Positions 26,328 through 36,943 of a stretch of 64,000 nt of DNA are shown here, piece by piece. Origin of the DNA: Microbacterium sp. LWH7-1.2 (GTDB taxonomy: Bacteria; Actinomycetota; Actinomycetes; Actinomycetales; Microbacteriaceae); assembly GCF_038397755.1 (NCBI RefSeq), contig NZ_CP151637.1, positions 1,674,001-1,738,000 of the forward strand. Direction: 5' to 3'. Each line of letters begins with the position of its first letter. Position 1 is the first letter of the stretch. Both the position numbers and the translations under genes were made by a program. The notes beneath the pieces are model-generated. The model saw only the letters and a list, made by a program, of their open reading frames with translations, had not been told where the DNA came from and did no database searches.

Positions 26328-27077
26328 TCAGGCGCCCGTAGGGTAGTCGGCGTTGTAGCGGTCGAGCACCTCGTCGATCGGGGCATCCATCGCCAGATGA
26401 TGCTTGTCGAGGTAGAGGCCGCGCGTGCAGAACCGGCGCAGGTCACGCTCGCTGTGCGACACGAAGAAGAGCGTGCGCCCGTCGGCGAGGAGTTCGTCGA
26501 TGCGCTTGTAGCATTTCTCGCGGAATGCCTTGTCGCCGACCGCGAGGACCTCGTCGACGAGGAGGATCGGCTCTTCGAGCTGTGACACCACCGAGAAGGC
26601 CAGGCGCACCTTCATGCCGTTGCTGAGGTGCTTGTACGGGGTGTCGATGAAATCCTCGAGCTCAGCGAAGTCGATGATGCCGTCGAAGCGGCGCGCGACC
26701 TCAGCCTTCGACATCCCATGCAGACCTGCGGTCAGGCGTACGTTCTCACGCACCGTGAGGTCGCCGACGAAGCCGCCGGTGATCTCGATGAGCGGTGCCA
26801 CACCGCCGTTCACCGAGACCGTCCCCTCGTCTGCGAGAAGCACGCCGGCGACGAGCTTGAGGAGCGTGGACTTGCCCTGGCCGTTGCGGCCGACCACGCC
26901 GATGGACTCGCCTGGCATGACGTCGAAGCTGACGTTGCGGAGAGCCCAGAACTCCCCCGGCTTCGACCGACGGGTCGAATCCGAGAACAGGTCCTTGATG
27001 CTGCGCCGCCCCCGCCGGTTGCGGCGGAAGCGCACGCCGAGGTCCTGCACCTCGATCGCGAGATCGGATGCTGTCAT
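26328..27077 (-). CDS. ABC transporter ATP-binding protein, polysaccharide export (Wzt/TagH type, short)
   Basis: The 249-residue ATPase has Walker A VGRNGQGKST, signature LSNGMKVRLAF, Walker B ILLVDEVLAVGD and the switch His in FFVSHSERDL. These are the marks of the Wzt/TagH/RfbE subfamily that exports polysaccharide or teichoic acid. It stops soon after the nucleotide-binding domain and has no C-terminal carbohydrate-binding domain, unlike the second Wzt at 35704. The ATG at 27077 overlaps the Wzm stop by one base (TGATG); a GTG one codon upstream is also possible. Together with Wzm it forms the exporter for a completed lipid-linked glycan, here probably the galactofuranose-containing one given glf next door. 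Confidence 0.9.
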   Translation of the reverse strand: MTASDLAIEVQDLGVRFRRNRRGRRSIKDLFSDSTRRSKPGEFWALRNVSFDVMPGESIGVVGRNGQGKSTLLKLVAGVLLADEGTVSVNGGVAPLIEITGGFVGDLTVRENVRLTAGLHGMSKAEVARRFDGIIDFAELEDFIDTPYKHLSNGMKVRLAFSVVSQLEEPILLVDEVLAVGDKAFREKCYKRIDELLADGRTLFFVSHSERDLRRFCTRGLYLDKHHLAMDAPIDEVLDRYNADYPTGA

Positions 27078-27883
27078 CACAGCTCCTTCAGCATGGGACG
27101 CTCAAGCCGTCGGAACACGAAGACTCCGAGGGCGAGGAAGAGGAACGACATGACCGCGCCCACGCCGATGACCCACGGATCCCACTCCTCCGCGAAGAAT
27201 CCGACGCGGTAAAGAGCAAAGATGCCGGAAAGCGGGTTGAATGCGGCGAGAGTCTCGAATGGCCCAGGCAGGTCTTCGACACCGTAGATGACCGGCGAAG
27301 CGTAGAAGAGCGCGCGCAAGATGAGCTTGGTGGTGCGCTCCAGATCGGTCCACAGCACACAGAGCGGCGCGACGAGTAGCCCGAGACCGACGAGGAGCAC
27401 TGTTTGCAGCACGATCGCGACCGGAATCCAGAGGAGACCCCAGTTCAGCTGGGCGGGGTTGTCCGAGAACGCGGCGAAGACGACGAAGAGCGCCAGCACC
27501 GGCAGAGAACACAGGAACTCGACGCCCTTGCTCAACACGATGCGGTTGACCCAGATGGAGCGCGGGATCGCCGTCGACCGCACGAGGCGAGCGTCCTTAT
27601 TGAAGGCGCGCGTGAAGTCGGATACCGACGAGTTGAACCAGACCCAGGGCAGCAGGGCCGTGATGAGGAAGACAATGTACGGCTCGTGCCCGACGGTGCG
27701 CTGGAACACCTGTGTGAAGACGAACCAGTAGATGGCGCTCATGACGAGCGGGTCGAGGATCGACCACAGGTAGCCGAGCGCGCTCGTGGCATAGCGCACC
27801 TTGAGGTCGCGCGCCGACAGCAGCCACAGCGAGTGGAGGTAGCGCCGGGGCGATCCGGGGGCGCCGACGGCGGCTGTGGTCAC
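27077..27883 (-). CDS. ABC transporter permease, polysaccharide export (Wzm/TagG type)
   Basis: The 268-residue protein has six membrane helices and the ABC-2 layout: an amphipathic N-terminus SARDLKVRYATSALGYLWSI followed by helices, with the late LFYASPVIYGVEDLP turn typical of Wzm/TagG. It forms the channel half of the exporter with the ATPase that follows. The GTG start has a -10 box TAGGAT six bases upstream (27890-27895 on the plus strand as ATCCTA), so the message is probably leaderless. glf lies 23 bp upstream on the same strand and may contribute read-through transcription. Confidence 0.9.
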   Translation of the reverse strand: MTTAAVGAPGSPRRYLHSLWLLSARDLKVRYATSALGYLWSILDPLVMSAIYWFVFTQVFQRTVGHEPYIVFLITALLPWVWFNSSVSDFTRAFNKDARLVRSTAIPRSIWVNRIVLSKGVEFLCSLPVLALFVVFAAFSDNPAQLNWGLLWIPVAIVLQTVLLVGLGLLVAPLCVLWTDLERTTKLILRALFYASPVIYGVEDLPGPFETLAAFNPLSGIFALYRVGFFAEEWDPWVIGVGAVMSFLFLALGVFVFRRLERPMLKEL

Positions 27884-27906
27884 GGATCGATCCTATGCGG
27901 GCCGCG

Positions 27907-29584
<1,678 letters not shown>

Positions 29585-29585
<1 letters not shown>

Positions 29586-30583
29586 TGCACAACGGTGCAT
29601 GTGTTGCGGCGGTCGTCCCCGCCTACCGCGAAGAGCTCATGATCGGTCGCGTGATCGAGACGATGCCCGACTACGTCGACCACATCGTCATCGTCGACGA
29701 CTGCAGCCCCGATGACACGAGCGGCGCCGTGGAGCGACTCGCCGACCCCCGCGTGACCCTCATCCGCCACGCGGTGAACCAGGGTGTCGGCGGGGCCATC
29801 ATCACCGGACACCGTGCCGCGCTCGACCTTGGCAGCGACGTCAACGTGATCATGGCCGGCGACGCCCAGATGGATCCGGAGTACCTGCCCGAGCTCCTGG
29901 ACAAGGTGACGGACGACGGCTACGGCTTCGCGAAGGCGAACCGCTTCTATTCGCCGGAGTCCTTCGTCGGGATGCCTGGGTACCGGGTCTTCGGAAACAT
30001 CGTGCTGTCCTTCATGACGAAGCTCGCTTCCGGCTACTGGAACCTCTTCGATCCTCAGAACGGCTACACGGCCATCCGATCGGAGGTCGTGCGCCGGCTC
30101 CCCCTCGACCGCATCGCGAAGCGCTACAGCTTCGAGAACGACCTCCTGACGCACCTGAACATCCTGCAGGTACCGGCCGTCGACGTTCCGATCCCCGCCG
30201 TGTACGGCGACGAGGTGTCGAGCATCAAGCTGCGGCGGGTGATCCCGGAGCTGCTCCACCGGCTCACCGTCGGATTCTGGTCGCGCATCTGGTATCGCTA
30301 CGTGCTGTGGTCCTTCTCACCGATCGCACTACTGCTGTTCCTCGGCCTCGCGCTGTTCGTGTTCGGCATCGCCGTCAGCATCTGGCTGGTCTTCCAGATC
30401 GCCGCGTCCGTGATCGCCACCGCGGCAACCGTCATGCTCGCCGCGCTGCCACTCATGCTCGGAACGCAGATGCTCATCAGTGCGCTCCAGCTGGACATCC
30501 AGGCGACACCTTCGGTTCCGACCTACCCCCCGTTCGAGGGCGGCCCGCCGCCGAAGGAGATCAGGGCGTCACGCGCCCTGTGA
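29585..30583 (+). CDS. GtrB-like polyprenyl-phosphate glycosyltransferase (GT2)
   Basis: The 332-residue protein has a GT-A domain (residues 5-235) and two or three C-terminal membrane helices. VAAVVPAYREELMIGRVIET, the IVDDCSPDDTSGAVE strand, the metal site IMAGDAQMDPEYL and LFDPQNGYTAIRSEVV are typical of dolichyl/undecaprenyl-phosphate sugar synthases of the DPM1/GtrB type. It follows gtrA with a one-base overlap. GtrB would load a sugar on undecaprenyl phosphate, GtrA would flip it, and a GT-C protein (candidate: DUF2142 at 33331) would transfer it to a glycan outside. The 3' end overlaps the convergent oxidoreductase gene by 23 bp. Confidence 0.9.
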
Positions 30584-31565
30584 CGATCAGCTCTCCGCCG
30601 GCCTGCGCCGAGCGGAGAGCCGACTCGACCACTTCGAGCGTGTGAGCGGCTTCGGCCATCGTCGACAGCTCGGTGGTCTCCCCCCGCACGGTGTCGCGGA
30701 AGGCCTCGAGCTCTGAGCGCAGCGGCTCCTTCTTCGCGAAAGCGAACCGGGTGACGTCTCCCTCGGACACGCCGCGGAAGGTCGACATCGACTCCCACTC
30801 CAGCGCGACCGTCCCGTTGGAATAGAAGGTCAGGTCCCCCGTGGCGGTGTCGGCCACGAACGCGCCTCTTTCGCCTGTCACGACGGTGACACGCTCCTTC
30901 ATGGGGCTGAGCCAGTTGATGAGGTGGTTGGCGACGATGCCGTTCTCCAGCCGGCCGGTGATCGAGATCATGTCTTCGTGAGCGCGACCGCTCTTGTGCG
31001 CGGTCTGGGCCGACACCGAGCTGTAGGTCGACTGAGCCACCCAGCCGGTGAGATCGATGTCGTGCGTCCCGAGATCCTTCGCGACCCCGACGTCGCCGAT
31101 GCGACTGGGGAAGCTGCTCTGCCTGCGCGTGGCGATCTGGAAGACATCACCGGCATCCCCGTGCGCCAGCCGCGCGCGCAGCTGCTGCAGGGCCGGGTTG
31201 AATCTCTCGACGTGTCCGACAGCACCGATCAGCCCCCTCGAACGGAATGCCTCGGCCACGCGCCGGCCCGTCTCGGTGTCGTCCGCGATGGGCTTCTCGA
31301 CCAGGGTGTGGACTCCCGCGTCCGCCAGCGCGAGAGCGGCGTCCGCGTGGAAACGGGTGGGGATGGCGACGACGGCGATGTCGATACCGGCGCCGATGAG
31401 ACCGTCGACATCCGCCAGCACTTCCATCCCCGTCGCGACGCGATGCGGATCGCCTCCCGGGTCGGCCACGGCCACCAGCTCGACGCCCTCCACGTCCCGC
31501 AGGATCCGGGCATGGTGCCGCCCCATCATCCCGAGGCCGAGCAGCCCCGCGCGCAGGACCGCCAT
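30561..31565 (-). CDS. Gfo/Idh/MocA oxidoreductase, WbpB/WlbA-like
   Basis: The 334-residue NAD(P)-dependent oxidoreductase has a Rossmann start GLLGLGMMGRHHARIL, the EKPIADD motif of the family and KDLGTHDIDLTGW, which holds the catalytic Asp/His region. Its position in front of an aminotransferase and a hexapeptide acetyltransferase matches the WbpB-WbpE-WbpD (WlbA-WlbC-WlbB) set that turns the C3 hydroxyl of UDP-GlcNAc-derived sugars into an acetamido group. The order in transcription is acetyltransferase, aminotransferase, oxidoreductase. The ATG at 31565 shares one base with the aminotransferase stop codon. The C-terminus overlaps the convergent GtrB gene by 23 bp. Confidence 0.86.
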   Translation of the reverse strand: MAVLRAGLLGLGMMGRHHARILRDVEGVELVAVADPGGDPHRVATGMEVLADVDGLIGAGIDIAVVAIPTRFHADAALALADAGVHTLVEKPIADDTETGRRVAEAFRSRGLIGAVGHVERFNPALQQLRARLAHGDAGDVFQIATRRQSSFPSRIGDVGVAKDLGTHDIDLTGWVAQSTYSSVSAQTAHKSGRAHEDMISITGRLENGIVANHLINWLSPMKERVTVVTGERGAFVADTATGDLTFYSNGTVALEWESMSTFRGVSEGDVTRFAFAKKEPLRSELEAFRDTVRGETTELSTMAEAAHTLEVVESALRSAQAGGELIVTGRVTP

Positions 31566-32662
31566 CAGGCGCCCGCCCTCGCGAGAGCGTTCACCGCGGT
31601 CGCGATGCGCTCCAGGTCGGACGCCGAGAGCGACGGATGGACGGGCAGTGAGACGACCTCGCGGGCCGCCCGCTCCGTCTCCGGAAGATCGAGATCCGGC
31701 GCGAAGTGCGCGAGCGACGGGAGCCGGTGATTCGGGATGGGGTAATAGACGCCGCTCCCGATCGCGTACTCCTCCTTGAGCGCACGCACGAACCCGTCAC
31801 GGTCGTCGGCGACGCGGATGGTGTACTGGTGGTAGACGTGACGCACGCCCGAGGCGACAGGCGGGACGACGACGCCGGACAGATGAGCGTCGAGGTACGC
31901 CGCGTTGCTGCGCCGTGCCTCCGTCCACGCATCCACCCTGGTCAGCTGCACCCGCCCGATGGCGGCGTGGATGTCGGTCATGCGCGCGTTGAACCCGATC
32001 ACCTCGTTCTCGTACTGCCGCTCCATCCCCTGGTTGCGCAGCAGCCGAGCCCGGCGCGCGACCTCGTCGTCCCCTGCGGCGATCATCCCGCCCTCCCCGC
32101 TGGTCATGTTCTTGGTGGGGTACAGCGAGAACATCGCGAAGGCGCCGAAGGTGCCGACCGGTCGGCCGTCCAACGCGGCACCGTGCGCCTGCGCGGCATC
32201 CTCGTACAGCGCGACCCCGCGCTCGGCGGCGAGGTCCCCGAGCTCATCCATCCGCGCCGGGTGCCCGTACAGGTGCACCGGCATGATCCCCTTGGTGCGC
32301 CCGGTGATGGCGGCCGCCACGGCGGCGGGGTCGAGCGTGAACGACTCGAGCTCGATGTCGGCGAAGACGGGAGTGGCCCCGGTGAGCGCGACCGAGTTCG
32401 CGGTGGCCGCGAAAGTGAACGACGGCACGATCACCTCGTCACCCGGGCCCACACCGGCGGCGAGCAGCCCGAGATGCAGGCCGGCGGTCCCCGAGTTCAC
32501 CGCGACGACGGGACGCCCGTCGACGAAGTGATCCGAGAACTCCTGCTCGAAGGCCGCGACCTCGGGTCCCTGAGCGATCATGCCGCTCTGCAAGACGCGA
32601 TCGACGGCCGCCCGCTCGTCGTCTCCGATGAGCGGCCGGGCGGCTGGAATGAATTCGGTCAC
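31565..32662 (-). CDS. DegT/DnrJ/EryC1 family sugar aminotransferase
   Basis: This 365-residue PLP enzyme transfers an amino group to a keto-sugar nucleotide. EVIVPSFTFAATANSVALTG is the family's substrate/PLP loop, LYEDAAQAHGA holds the conserved Asp and Gln, and the Schiff-base lysine lies in SLYPTKNMTSGEGGM. GSGVYYPIPNHRLP near the C-terminus is typical of sugar aminotransferases such as WbpE. The GTG start overlaps the acetyltransferase stop by 4 bp (GTGA), and the end overlaps the oxidoreductase start by one base. With those two genes it probably makes a 3-amino (then 3-acetamido) sugar. Confidence 0.92.
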   Translation of the reverse strand: MTEFIPAARPLIGDDERAAVDRVLQSGMIAQGPEVAAFEQEFSDHFVDGRPVVAVNSGTAGLHLGLLAAGVGPGDEVIVPSFTFAATANSVALTGATPVFADIELESFTLDPAAVAAAITGRTKGIMPVHLYGHPARMDELGDLAAERGVALYEDAAQAHGAALDGRPVGTFGAFAMFSLYPTKNMTSGEGGMIAAGDDEVARRARLLRNQGMERQYENEVIGFNARMTDIHAAIGRVQLTRVDAWTEARRSNAAYLDAHLSGVVVPPVASGVRHVYHQYTIRVADDRDGFVRALKEEYAIGSGVYYPIPNHRLPSLAHFAPDLDLPETERAAREVVSLPVHPSLSASDLERIATAVNALARAGA

Positions 32663-33279
32663 TGATTCTCCTCGGTGAGTTGTCCGTCTGCTTCGATGTA
32701 GCCGGCGCCCGTGACAGGGCAGCGCCACCGTCCGTCGCCCTCCGCGACGAGCGGCACACCGGCACGGCCGACCCAGCCGATCCTCCGTGCGGGAACACCG
32801 ACGACGAGCGCGTAGTCCGGGACGTCCTTGACGACGACGGCGCCCGCCGCGACGGTCGCCCATGCGCCGATGGTCACCGGTGCGACGCAGATCGCCCGCG
32901 CGCCGATCGATGCACCCTCGTGCACCGTGACCCCGACGGGCTCCCAGTCGTGTGCGCTCTTGAGCGAGCCGTCGGGGTTCACGGCCCGCGGGTAGGTGTC
33001 ATTGGTCAGGACGACCGCCGGCCCGATGAACACCCCGTCCGCGAGGTTGGCCGGCTCGTAGACGAGTGCGTAGTTCTGCACTTTGCAGTTGTCGCCCATG
33101 ACTACTCCGGTGCCCACATACGCGCCGCGGCCGATGACGCAGTTCCGTCCCAGCCGCGCACCCTCGCGCACCTGCGCCAGATGCCACACCGAGCTCCCCT
33201 CGCCGATCGAGGCGTCCGGAGCCACGTCGGCACTGGGGACGACGCGGACAGTGGGGTTCGCGGGGGTCGCAGGGAGCAC
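32659..33279 (-). CDS. Left-handed beta-helix acetyltransferase, WbpD/WlbB-like
   Basis: The 206-residue protein is made of hexapeptide repeats (for example SIGEGSSVW, VIGRGAYVG, SIGARAICV, TIGAWATVAAGAVVVKDVP), which form a trimeric left-handed beta-helix. The conserved VQNYALVYEPANLADGVFIG and LTNDTYPRA identify the WbpD/WlbB N-acetyltransferase subgroup. The short tail with WRCPVTGAGYIE also occurs in that group. The start is uncertain. GTG 33279 is preferred, since homology begins soon after and a -10 box TAGACT lies eight bases upstream. An in-frame ATG at 33324 would place the start only 6 bp from the divergent DUF2142 gene. Confidence 0.85.
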   Translation of the reverse strand: MLPATPANPTVRVVPSADVAPDASIGEGSSVWHLAQVREGARLGRNCVIGRGAYVGTGVVMGDNCKVQNYALVYEPANLADGVFIGPAVVLTNDTYPRAVNPDGSLKSAHDWEPVGVTVHEGASIGARAICVAPVTIGAWATVAAGAVVVKDVPDYALVVGVPARRIGWVGRAGVPLVAEGDGRWRCPVTGAGYIEADGQLTEENQ

Positions 33280-33287
33280 GTTGAGAA

Positions 33288-33330
33288 AGTCTAGTCGGGC
33301 TCGCTGATCTCGTCTGACTACCATAGGACG
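33288..33330. promoter_or_regulatory. Divergent leaderless promoters for acetyltransferase and DUF2142 genes
   Basis: Leftward, TAGACT (33293-33288) lies eight bases before the acetyltransferase GTG. Rightward, TACCAT (33319-33324) lies six bases before the DUF2142 GTG at 33331. Clear -35 elements are not visible. This arrangement argues for the shorter acetyltransferase start. Confidence 0.5.
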
Positions 33331-34830
33331 GTGACGTCCCGCCCCACTCCTCGTCTCCTGCGCGCTTCGGCCCTCGCCATCCCGATCCTGATGTTCATCA
33401 CCCTGGTGTGCTGGTCGTTCGCATCGCCGGTCGGGTCGAGCCCGGACGACAACTTCCACCTTCCGTCCATCTGGTGCGGTCTCGGCGAGCGGCCGGGCCT
33501 GTGCGAGGACTCGGGCGATCCTGACACCCGGATGGTTCCGAAGCCGGTCACGACCGCGTCCTGTTACGCGTTCGACGCGACTGAGGACGGTTCGTGCTGG
33601 AACGCGGATGCGCCCGGGATGGCGGAAGCCGACTGGATGAACGCGATCGGCCTGTACCCGCCGGTCTTCTATGCGACGATGTCGGTCTTCGCGGGTCCTG
33701 ACATATCGTTGTCCGTGCTGATGATGCGCATCGTCAACTCGGCCATCGTTGTGGGCCTGCTGACCGCCACGTTCTTCGCACTTCCCCGTTCGATCCGCCC
33801 GTCACTGGTCATCTCGACGCTCGCCATGTCGGTGCCGCTCGGCCTCTTCGTCCTCGCGTCCACCAATCCGTCCTCCTGGGCCTTCGTGTCGGCCGCCACG
33901 CTCTGGCTCTGCGTCTATGCGACGACGAAGACAACCGGACGGAGACAGCTCGTCGTGGCGGCGCTGGCCGTGCTGGCGGCGGTCATGGGGGCCGGCGCGC
34001 GGGCGGACGCCGCCGTCTACGCGGTGTTCGGCGTCGTCATCGCGATCGTGCTGGGGCTCCGCCGCGGCGTCAAGCTCCTCGTACCTGCGATCACCGCGGG
34101 ACTCGTGGTCGTCATCAGCGCCGTGTTCTACCTCACCGCCGGACAGGCCGATGCCCTGGCCTCAGGACTTCCGACCGACAATCCACCGCTGACCGGCGCG
34201 CAGCATCTGGCCAACTTCCTCGGTGTTCCCATCCTGTGGTGGGGTGCTTTCGGCCCCTCCGGCCTGGGGTGGCTCGACACGGTGCCTCCGGCCATGGTGG
34301 GCGCCCTCGCCTTCGGGGTCTTCGCCGCTTCTCTCTTCATCGGCGTGCGTCGGCTCGGTCTGCGCCGCGCTGTTGCACTCGCGCTGGCGTTCGCGGCCCT
34401 CTGGGTCGTCCCCTTCGTCATGCTCGCCCAGTCCCGGGCGCTCGTGGGGACGCATGTGCAGTCGCGCTACCTTCTGCCGCTGATGATCATCCTGGTCGCG
34501 GTGGCGAGCCTTTCCCCATGGGTGATCGGCGAGTGGCGCGGTCCTCGCTCGATCATCGCCGGCGGCGCGCTCGCGATCGCCATGTCGGTCGCCCTGCACG
34601 CCAACATCCGCCGATACACCACGGGACTCGACAGCAACGCGGCAGACCCGGGGCTGGGAGCCGCGTGGTGGTGGGCGGCTGCTCCGTCGCCCCTTGCCGT
34701 CTGGGTGATCGGATCGCTCGCGTTCGCCGCCGTCTTCGTGCTGCTCGCATCCGTCATCCGCCGGCCGGTTGCAGCGCCGGCGCTGCACACGCCGGTGGCG
34801 GCGCGGGAAGCGGACCGCGCGGCCGTGTGA
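33331..34830 (+). CDS. DUF2142 family membrane protein, candidate GT-C glycosyltransferase
   Basis: The 499-residue protein has about 11 membrane helices. After the first helix, SFASPVGSSPDDNFHLPSIW carries the acidic pair expected of GT-C enzymes and of DUF2142. A large loop (about residues 40-105) contains four cysteines, which may form disulfides outside the cell. It lies near gtrA/gtrB and could be the third component that transfers the flipped sugar. It differs widely from the DUF2142 protein at 6559, sharing only family features. The GTG start has a -10 box six bases upstream. The 3' end is convergent with the rhamnosyltransferase-like gene 14 bp away. Confidence 0.8.
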   Translation: MTSRPTPRLLRASALAIPILMFITLVCWSFASPVGSSPDDNFHLPSIWCGLGERPGLCEDSGDPDTRMVPKPVTTASCYAFDATEDGSCWNADAPGMAEADWMNAIGLYPPVFYATMSVFAGPDISLSVLMMRIVNSAIVVGLLTATFFALPRSIRPSLVISTLAMSVPLGLFVLASTNPSSWAFVSAATLWLCVYATTKTTGRRQLVVAALAVLAAVMGAGARADAAVYAVFGVVIAIVLGLRRGVKLLVPAITAGLVVVISAVFYLTAGQADALASGLPTDNPPLTGAQHLANFLGVPILWWGAFGPSGLGWLDTVPPAMVGALAFGVFAASLFIGVRRLGLRRAVALALAFAALWVVPFVMLAQSRALVGTHVQSRYLLPLMIILVAVASLSPWVIGEWRGPRSIIAGGALAIAMSVALHANIRRYTTGLDSNAADPGLGAAWWWAAAPSPLAVWVIGSLAFAAVFVLLASVIRRPVAAPALHTPVAAREADRAAV

Positions 34831-34844
34831 GTGGCGGTCGTCGG

Positions 34845-35699
34845 TCACGACCTCACGTCGAAACGCACCCCTGCCCACAGGCCGCGGGCGGCAGCGCGGA
34901 TCTTCGCCGGACGATCGGTCTCGAGCAGCAGCACCTTGACCCAGGCCTTCGACGTGAACCAGAAGTCCTCCCAGAACCAGCGGCCGAGGCCGTAGCGACG
35001 GAGGACGATCAGCCGGTTGCGCGCCATGTGGAACTGCCGCATCGGCGAATAGTTGGCTAGGTACACCCGCCGACCGAAGAGGCGGACCGGGTCGGAGTCG
35101 CCGAAGCGATGATCCAGCAGTGCGTCGAAGACCTTGTAGTTGCGGAACCCCTTCGCACGGGCTCGCAGGCTGATGTCGTGGTCGACGTAGTCGATGAAGA
35201 GCGGTTCGTCGTGCAGCCCGATCGTTTCCAAGAGCTGCTTCGAGAAGAGAGAGCCCGAGCTGATGACGACGTCGACCTCGCCCGCGCCCTTTCCCGTCTC
35301 GCGCCGATAGACGACGCCGGTGGCGTGGGAGCGCAGCGCCGGGGCGACGATTCCAGCCGTCTTCCCAGCGGCGGCGTGCGCCGCGAGCAGCTTGTCGAGC
35401 ATGCCGTCGGTCACCGTGCTGTCCTGGTCGAAGATCCAGACGAAGTCGGCGGCGTTGTCGAGCGCGGCCCGGATGCCGGCGTTGAATCCGGCAGCCACGC
35501 CCACGTTGCCGGGCTGTTCGAGGATGGTGACGCGAGCATCGGACGCCATCGGACGAAGTATCTGGCGAGAGGTCTCGCCGGGCGAGTTGTCGACGACGAA
35601 CACCTCGTCGGCCTGCGCGAGGAGGGCATTCACGTTCTGGACGATGTCGGGCTCGGGATGGTAGGCCAGCACCACACCGGCCACCCGCTCTCCACTCAA
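34845..35699 (-). CDS. Glycosyltransferase family 2, rhamnosyltransferase-like (WbbL/RfbF type)
   Basis: The 284-residue GT-A protein shows VAGVVLAYHPEPDIVQNVNA, VDNSPGETS, the acceptor-loop NVGVAAGFNAGIRAALDNA, the DQDST metal site in VWIFDQDSTVTDGM and LFIDYVDHDISLRARAKGF. This combination is typical of rhamnosyltransferases such as RfbF/WbbL. It is the last gene in the order Wzm, Wzt, GT2. The start appears to be a TTG four bases after the Wzt stop codon; a GTG five codons later is an alternative. The rml genes in the same locus would provide its donor, dTDP-rhamnose. Confidence 0.86.
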   Translation of the reverse strand: MSGERVAGVVLAYHPEPDIVQNVNALLAQADEVFVVDNSPGETSRQILRPMASDARVTILEQPGNVGVAAGFNAGIRAALDNAADFVWIFDQDSTVTDGMLDKLLAAHAAAGKTAGIVAPALRSHATGVVYRRETGKGAGEVDVVISSGSLFSKQLLETIGLHDEPLFIDYVDHDISLRARAKGFRNYKVFDALLDHRFGDSDPVRLFGRRVYLANYSPMRQFHMARNRLIVLRRYGLGRWFWEDFWFTSKAWVKVLLLETDRPAKIRAAARGLWAGVRFDVRS

Positions 35700-35703
35700 C
35701 GTT

Positions 35704-36939
35704 CTAGCCCGCCGCGTGCAGCGCGATCGACGCGTCGACGTCGGCTCGCACCACGCCGGTGGTCCTCTGGTAGTCGGCTGCGTTGAAGGACGCCGCCTGG
35801 ACGAGGTCGTGGATATGACGGTTGGTCGAGTCCATGAGCGAGGTGTTCACGAAGTACTTGCCTGTGCCGAATGGACTCGACTCGATCACGAACTCCACCG
35901 TTGCGGTGCCGGAGAGGGGCGCAGAATCGAGTCCCAGCCGACGCGTATCCGTACCCATCACCTTCTGGCCGAGCGCGTTGTCGATCTGGATCGAACAATG
36001 CCAGTCGTCGATCGCATCATCCGCCCGGACGGTCGCCGTGATACGGATCTCGTCGCCGAACTCGATCGGATCGCCGACCTGCCGTCCAGCGGCGCGCACC
36101 TGCGTCGAGAGGACCAGTCCCTCGGGGACGCGATCCGCCTCGGCGGCGTGTGGTTCGGATGCGGCATCCGCCAGCCGGCGATCTTCGAGGATGTCGCGAA
36201 ACTGCGCTACCGCGCGCATCGGGTCGCCGTCGTAGACGATGCGGCCGGCATTGAGGAGCACCGCCCGGTCGCAGAGCTCGGTGATCTGGCTGAGCGAGTG
36301 GCTGACGATGATGATCGTGCGTCCCTCGGCTTGGAACGAGCGGATCTTGTCCAGACACTTCCGCTGGAACGCCTCATCGCCCACGGCGAGGACCTCGTCG
36401 ACCAGAAGGACGTCCGGATCGGTGTGCACGGCGACCGCGAACGCCAGGCGCACGTACATGCCCGACGAGTAGAACTTCACCTGAGTGTCGATGAAGTCTC
36501 CGATGCCGGAGAACGCCACGATGTCGTCGAACTTGCCGTCGGTCTCTTCCCGAGACAGCCCCAGCACCGACGCGTTCAGGTAGACGTTCTCGCGCCCGGT
36601 CAGGTCGGGGTGGAAACCGGCCCCCAGCTCCAGCAGGGCGGCCAGCCGGCCCCGCTGTTCCACGGTGCCCTCGGTCGGGTCGATGATGCCGCCGATGACC
36701 TTGAGGAGCGTGCTCTTGCCCGAGCCGTTGTGGCCGATCAGACCGATGGTGCTGCCGGCGTGGATCTCGAGGCTGACGTCGCGCAGCGCCCAGAAGTCCT
36801 GACGATGCGCGCGGCCGGCGCGCCCGAGCGTGACGATGCGCTCCTTGATCGACGAGTCCTTGCGGACGGTGAAGCGCTTGGACACGTTGCGGATGCGCAC
36901 CACGTCAGGTGCGGGCGTCGTGATGCGGGGCGTCGTCAA
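35704..36939 (-). CDS. ABC transporter ATP-binding protein with C-terminal Wzt domain
   Basis: The 411-residue protein has a nucleotide-binding domain (residues 12-245) with Walker A GHNGSGKST, signature YSSGMYVRLAF, Walker B VLLVDEVLAVGD and switch His IIVSHSLSQ. An added C-terminal domain (about 260-405) resembles the beta-sandwich Wzt carbohydrate-binding domain, ending near TTGVVRADVDAS. In O-antigen exporters this domain recognises the finished, often end-modified, glycan, so this exporter should be selective for its own polymer. The start is a TTG five bases after the Wzm stop, with AGGAG about ten bases upstream; an in-frame GTG about 12 codons later is possible. It works with Wzm at 36944. 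Confidence 0.9.
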   Translation of the reverse strand: MTTPRITTPAPDVVRIRNVSKRFTVRKDSSIKERIVTLGRAGRAHRQDFWALRDVSLEIHAGSTIGLIGHNGSGKSTLLKVIGGIIDPTEGTVEQRGRLAALLELGAGFHPDLTGRENVYLNASVLGLSREETDGKFDDIVAFSGIGDFIDTQVKFYSSGMYVRLAFAVAVHTDPDVLLVDEVLAVGDEAFQRKCLDKIRSFQAEGRTIIIVSHSLSQITELCDRAVLLNAGRIVYDGDPMRAVAQFRDILEDRRLADAASEPHAAEADRVPEGLVLSTQVRAAGRQVGDPIEFGDEIRITATVRADDAIDDWHCSIQIDNALGQKVMGTDTRRLGLDSAPLSGTATVEFVIESSPFGTGKYFVNTSLMDSTNRHIHDLVQAASFNAADYQRTTGVVRADVDASIALHAAG

Positions 36940-36943
36940 GATC

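Noticed and set aside
32659..33324. Longer start at 33324 for the acetyltransferase
   Set aside because: It would leave 6 bp to the divergent gene and adds unconserved residues; the GTG at 33279 has a well-placed -10 box.
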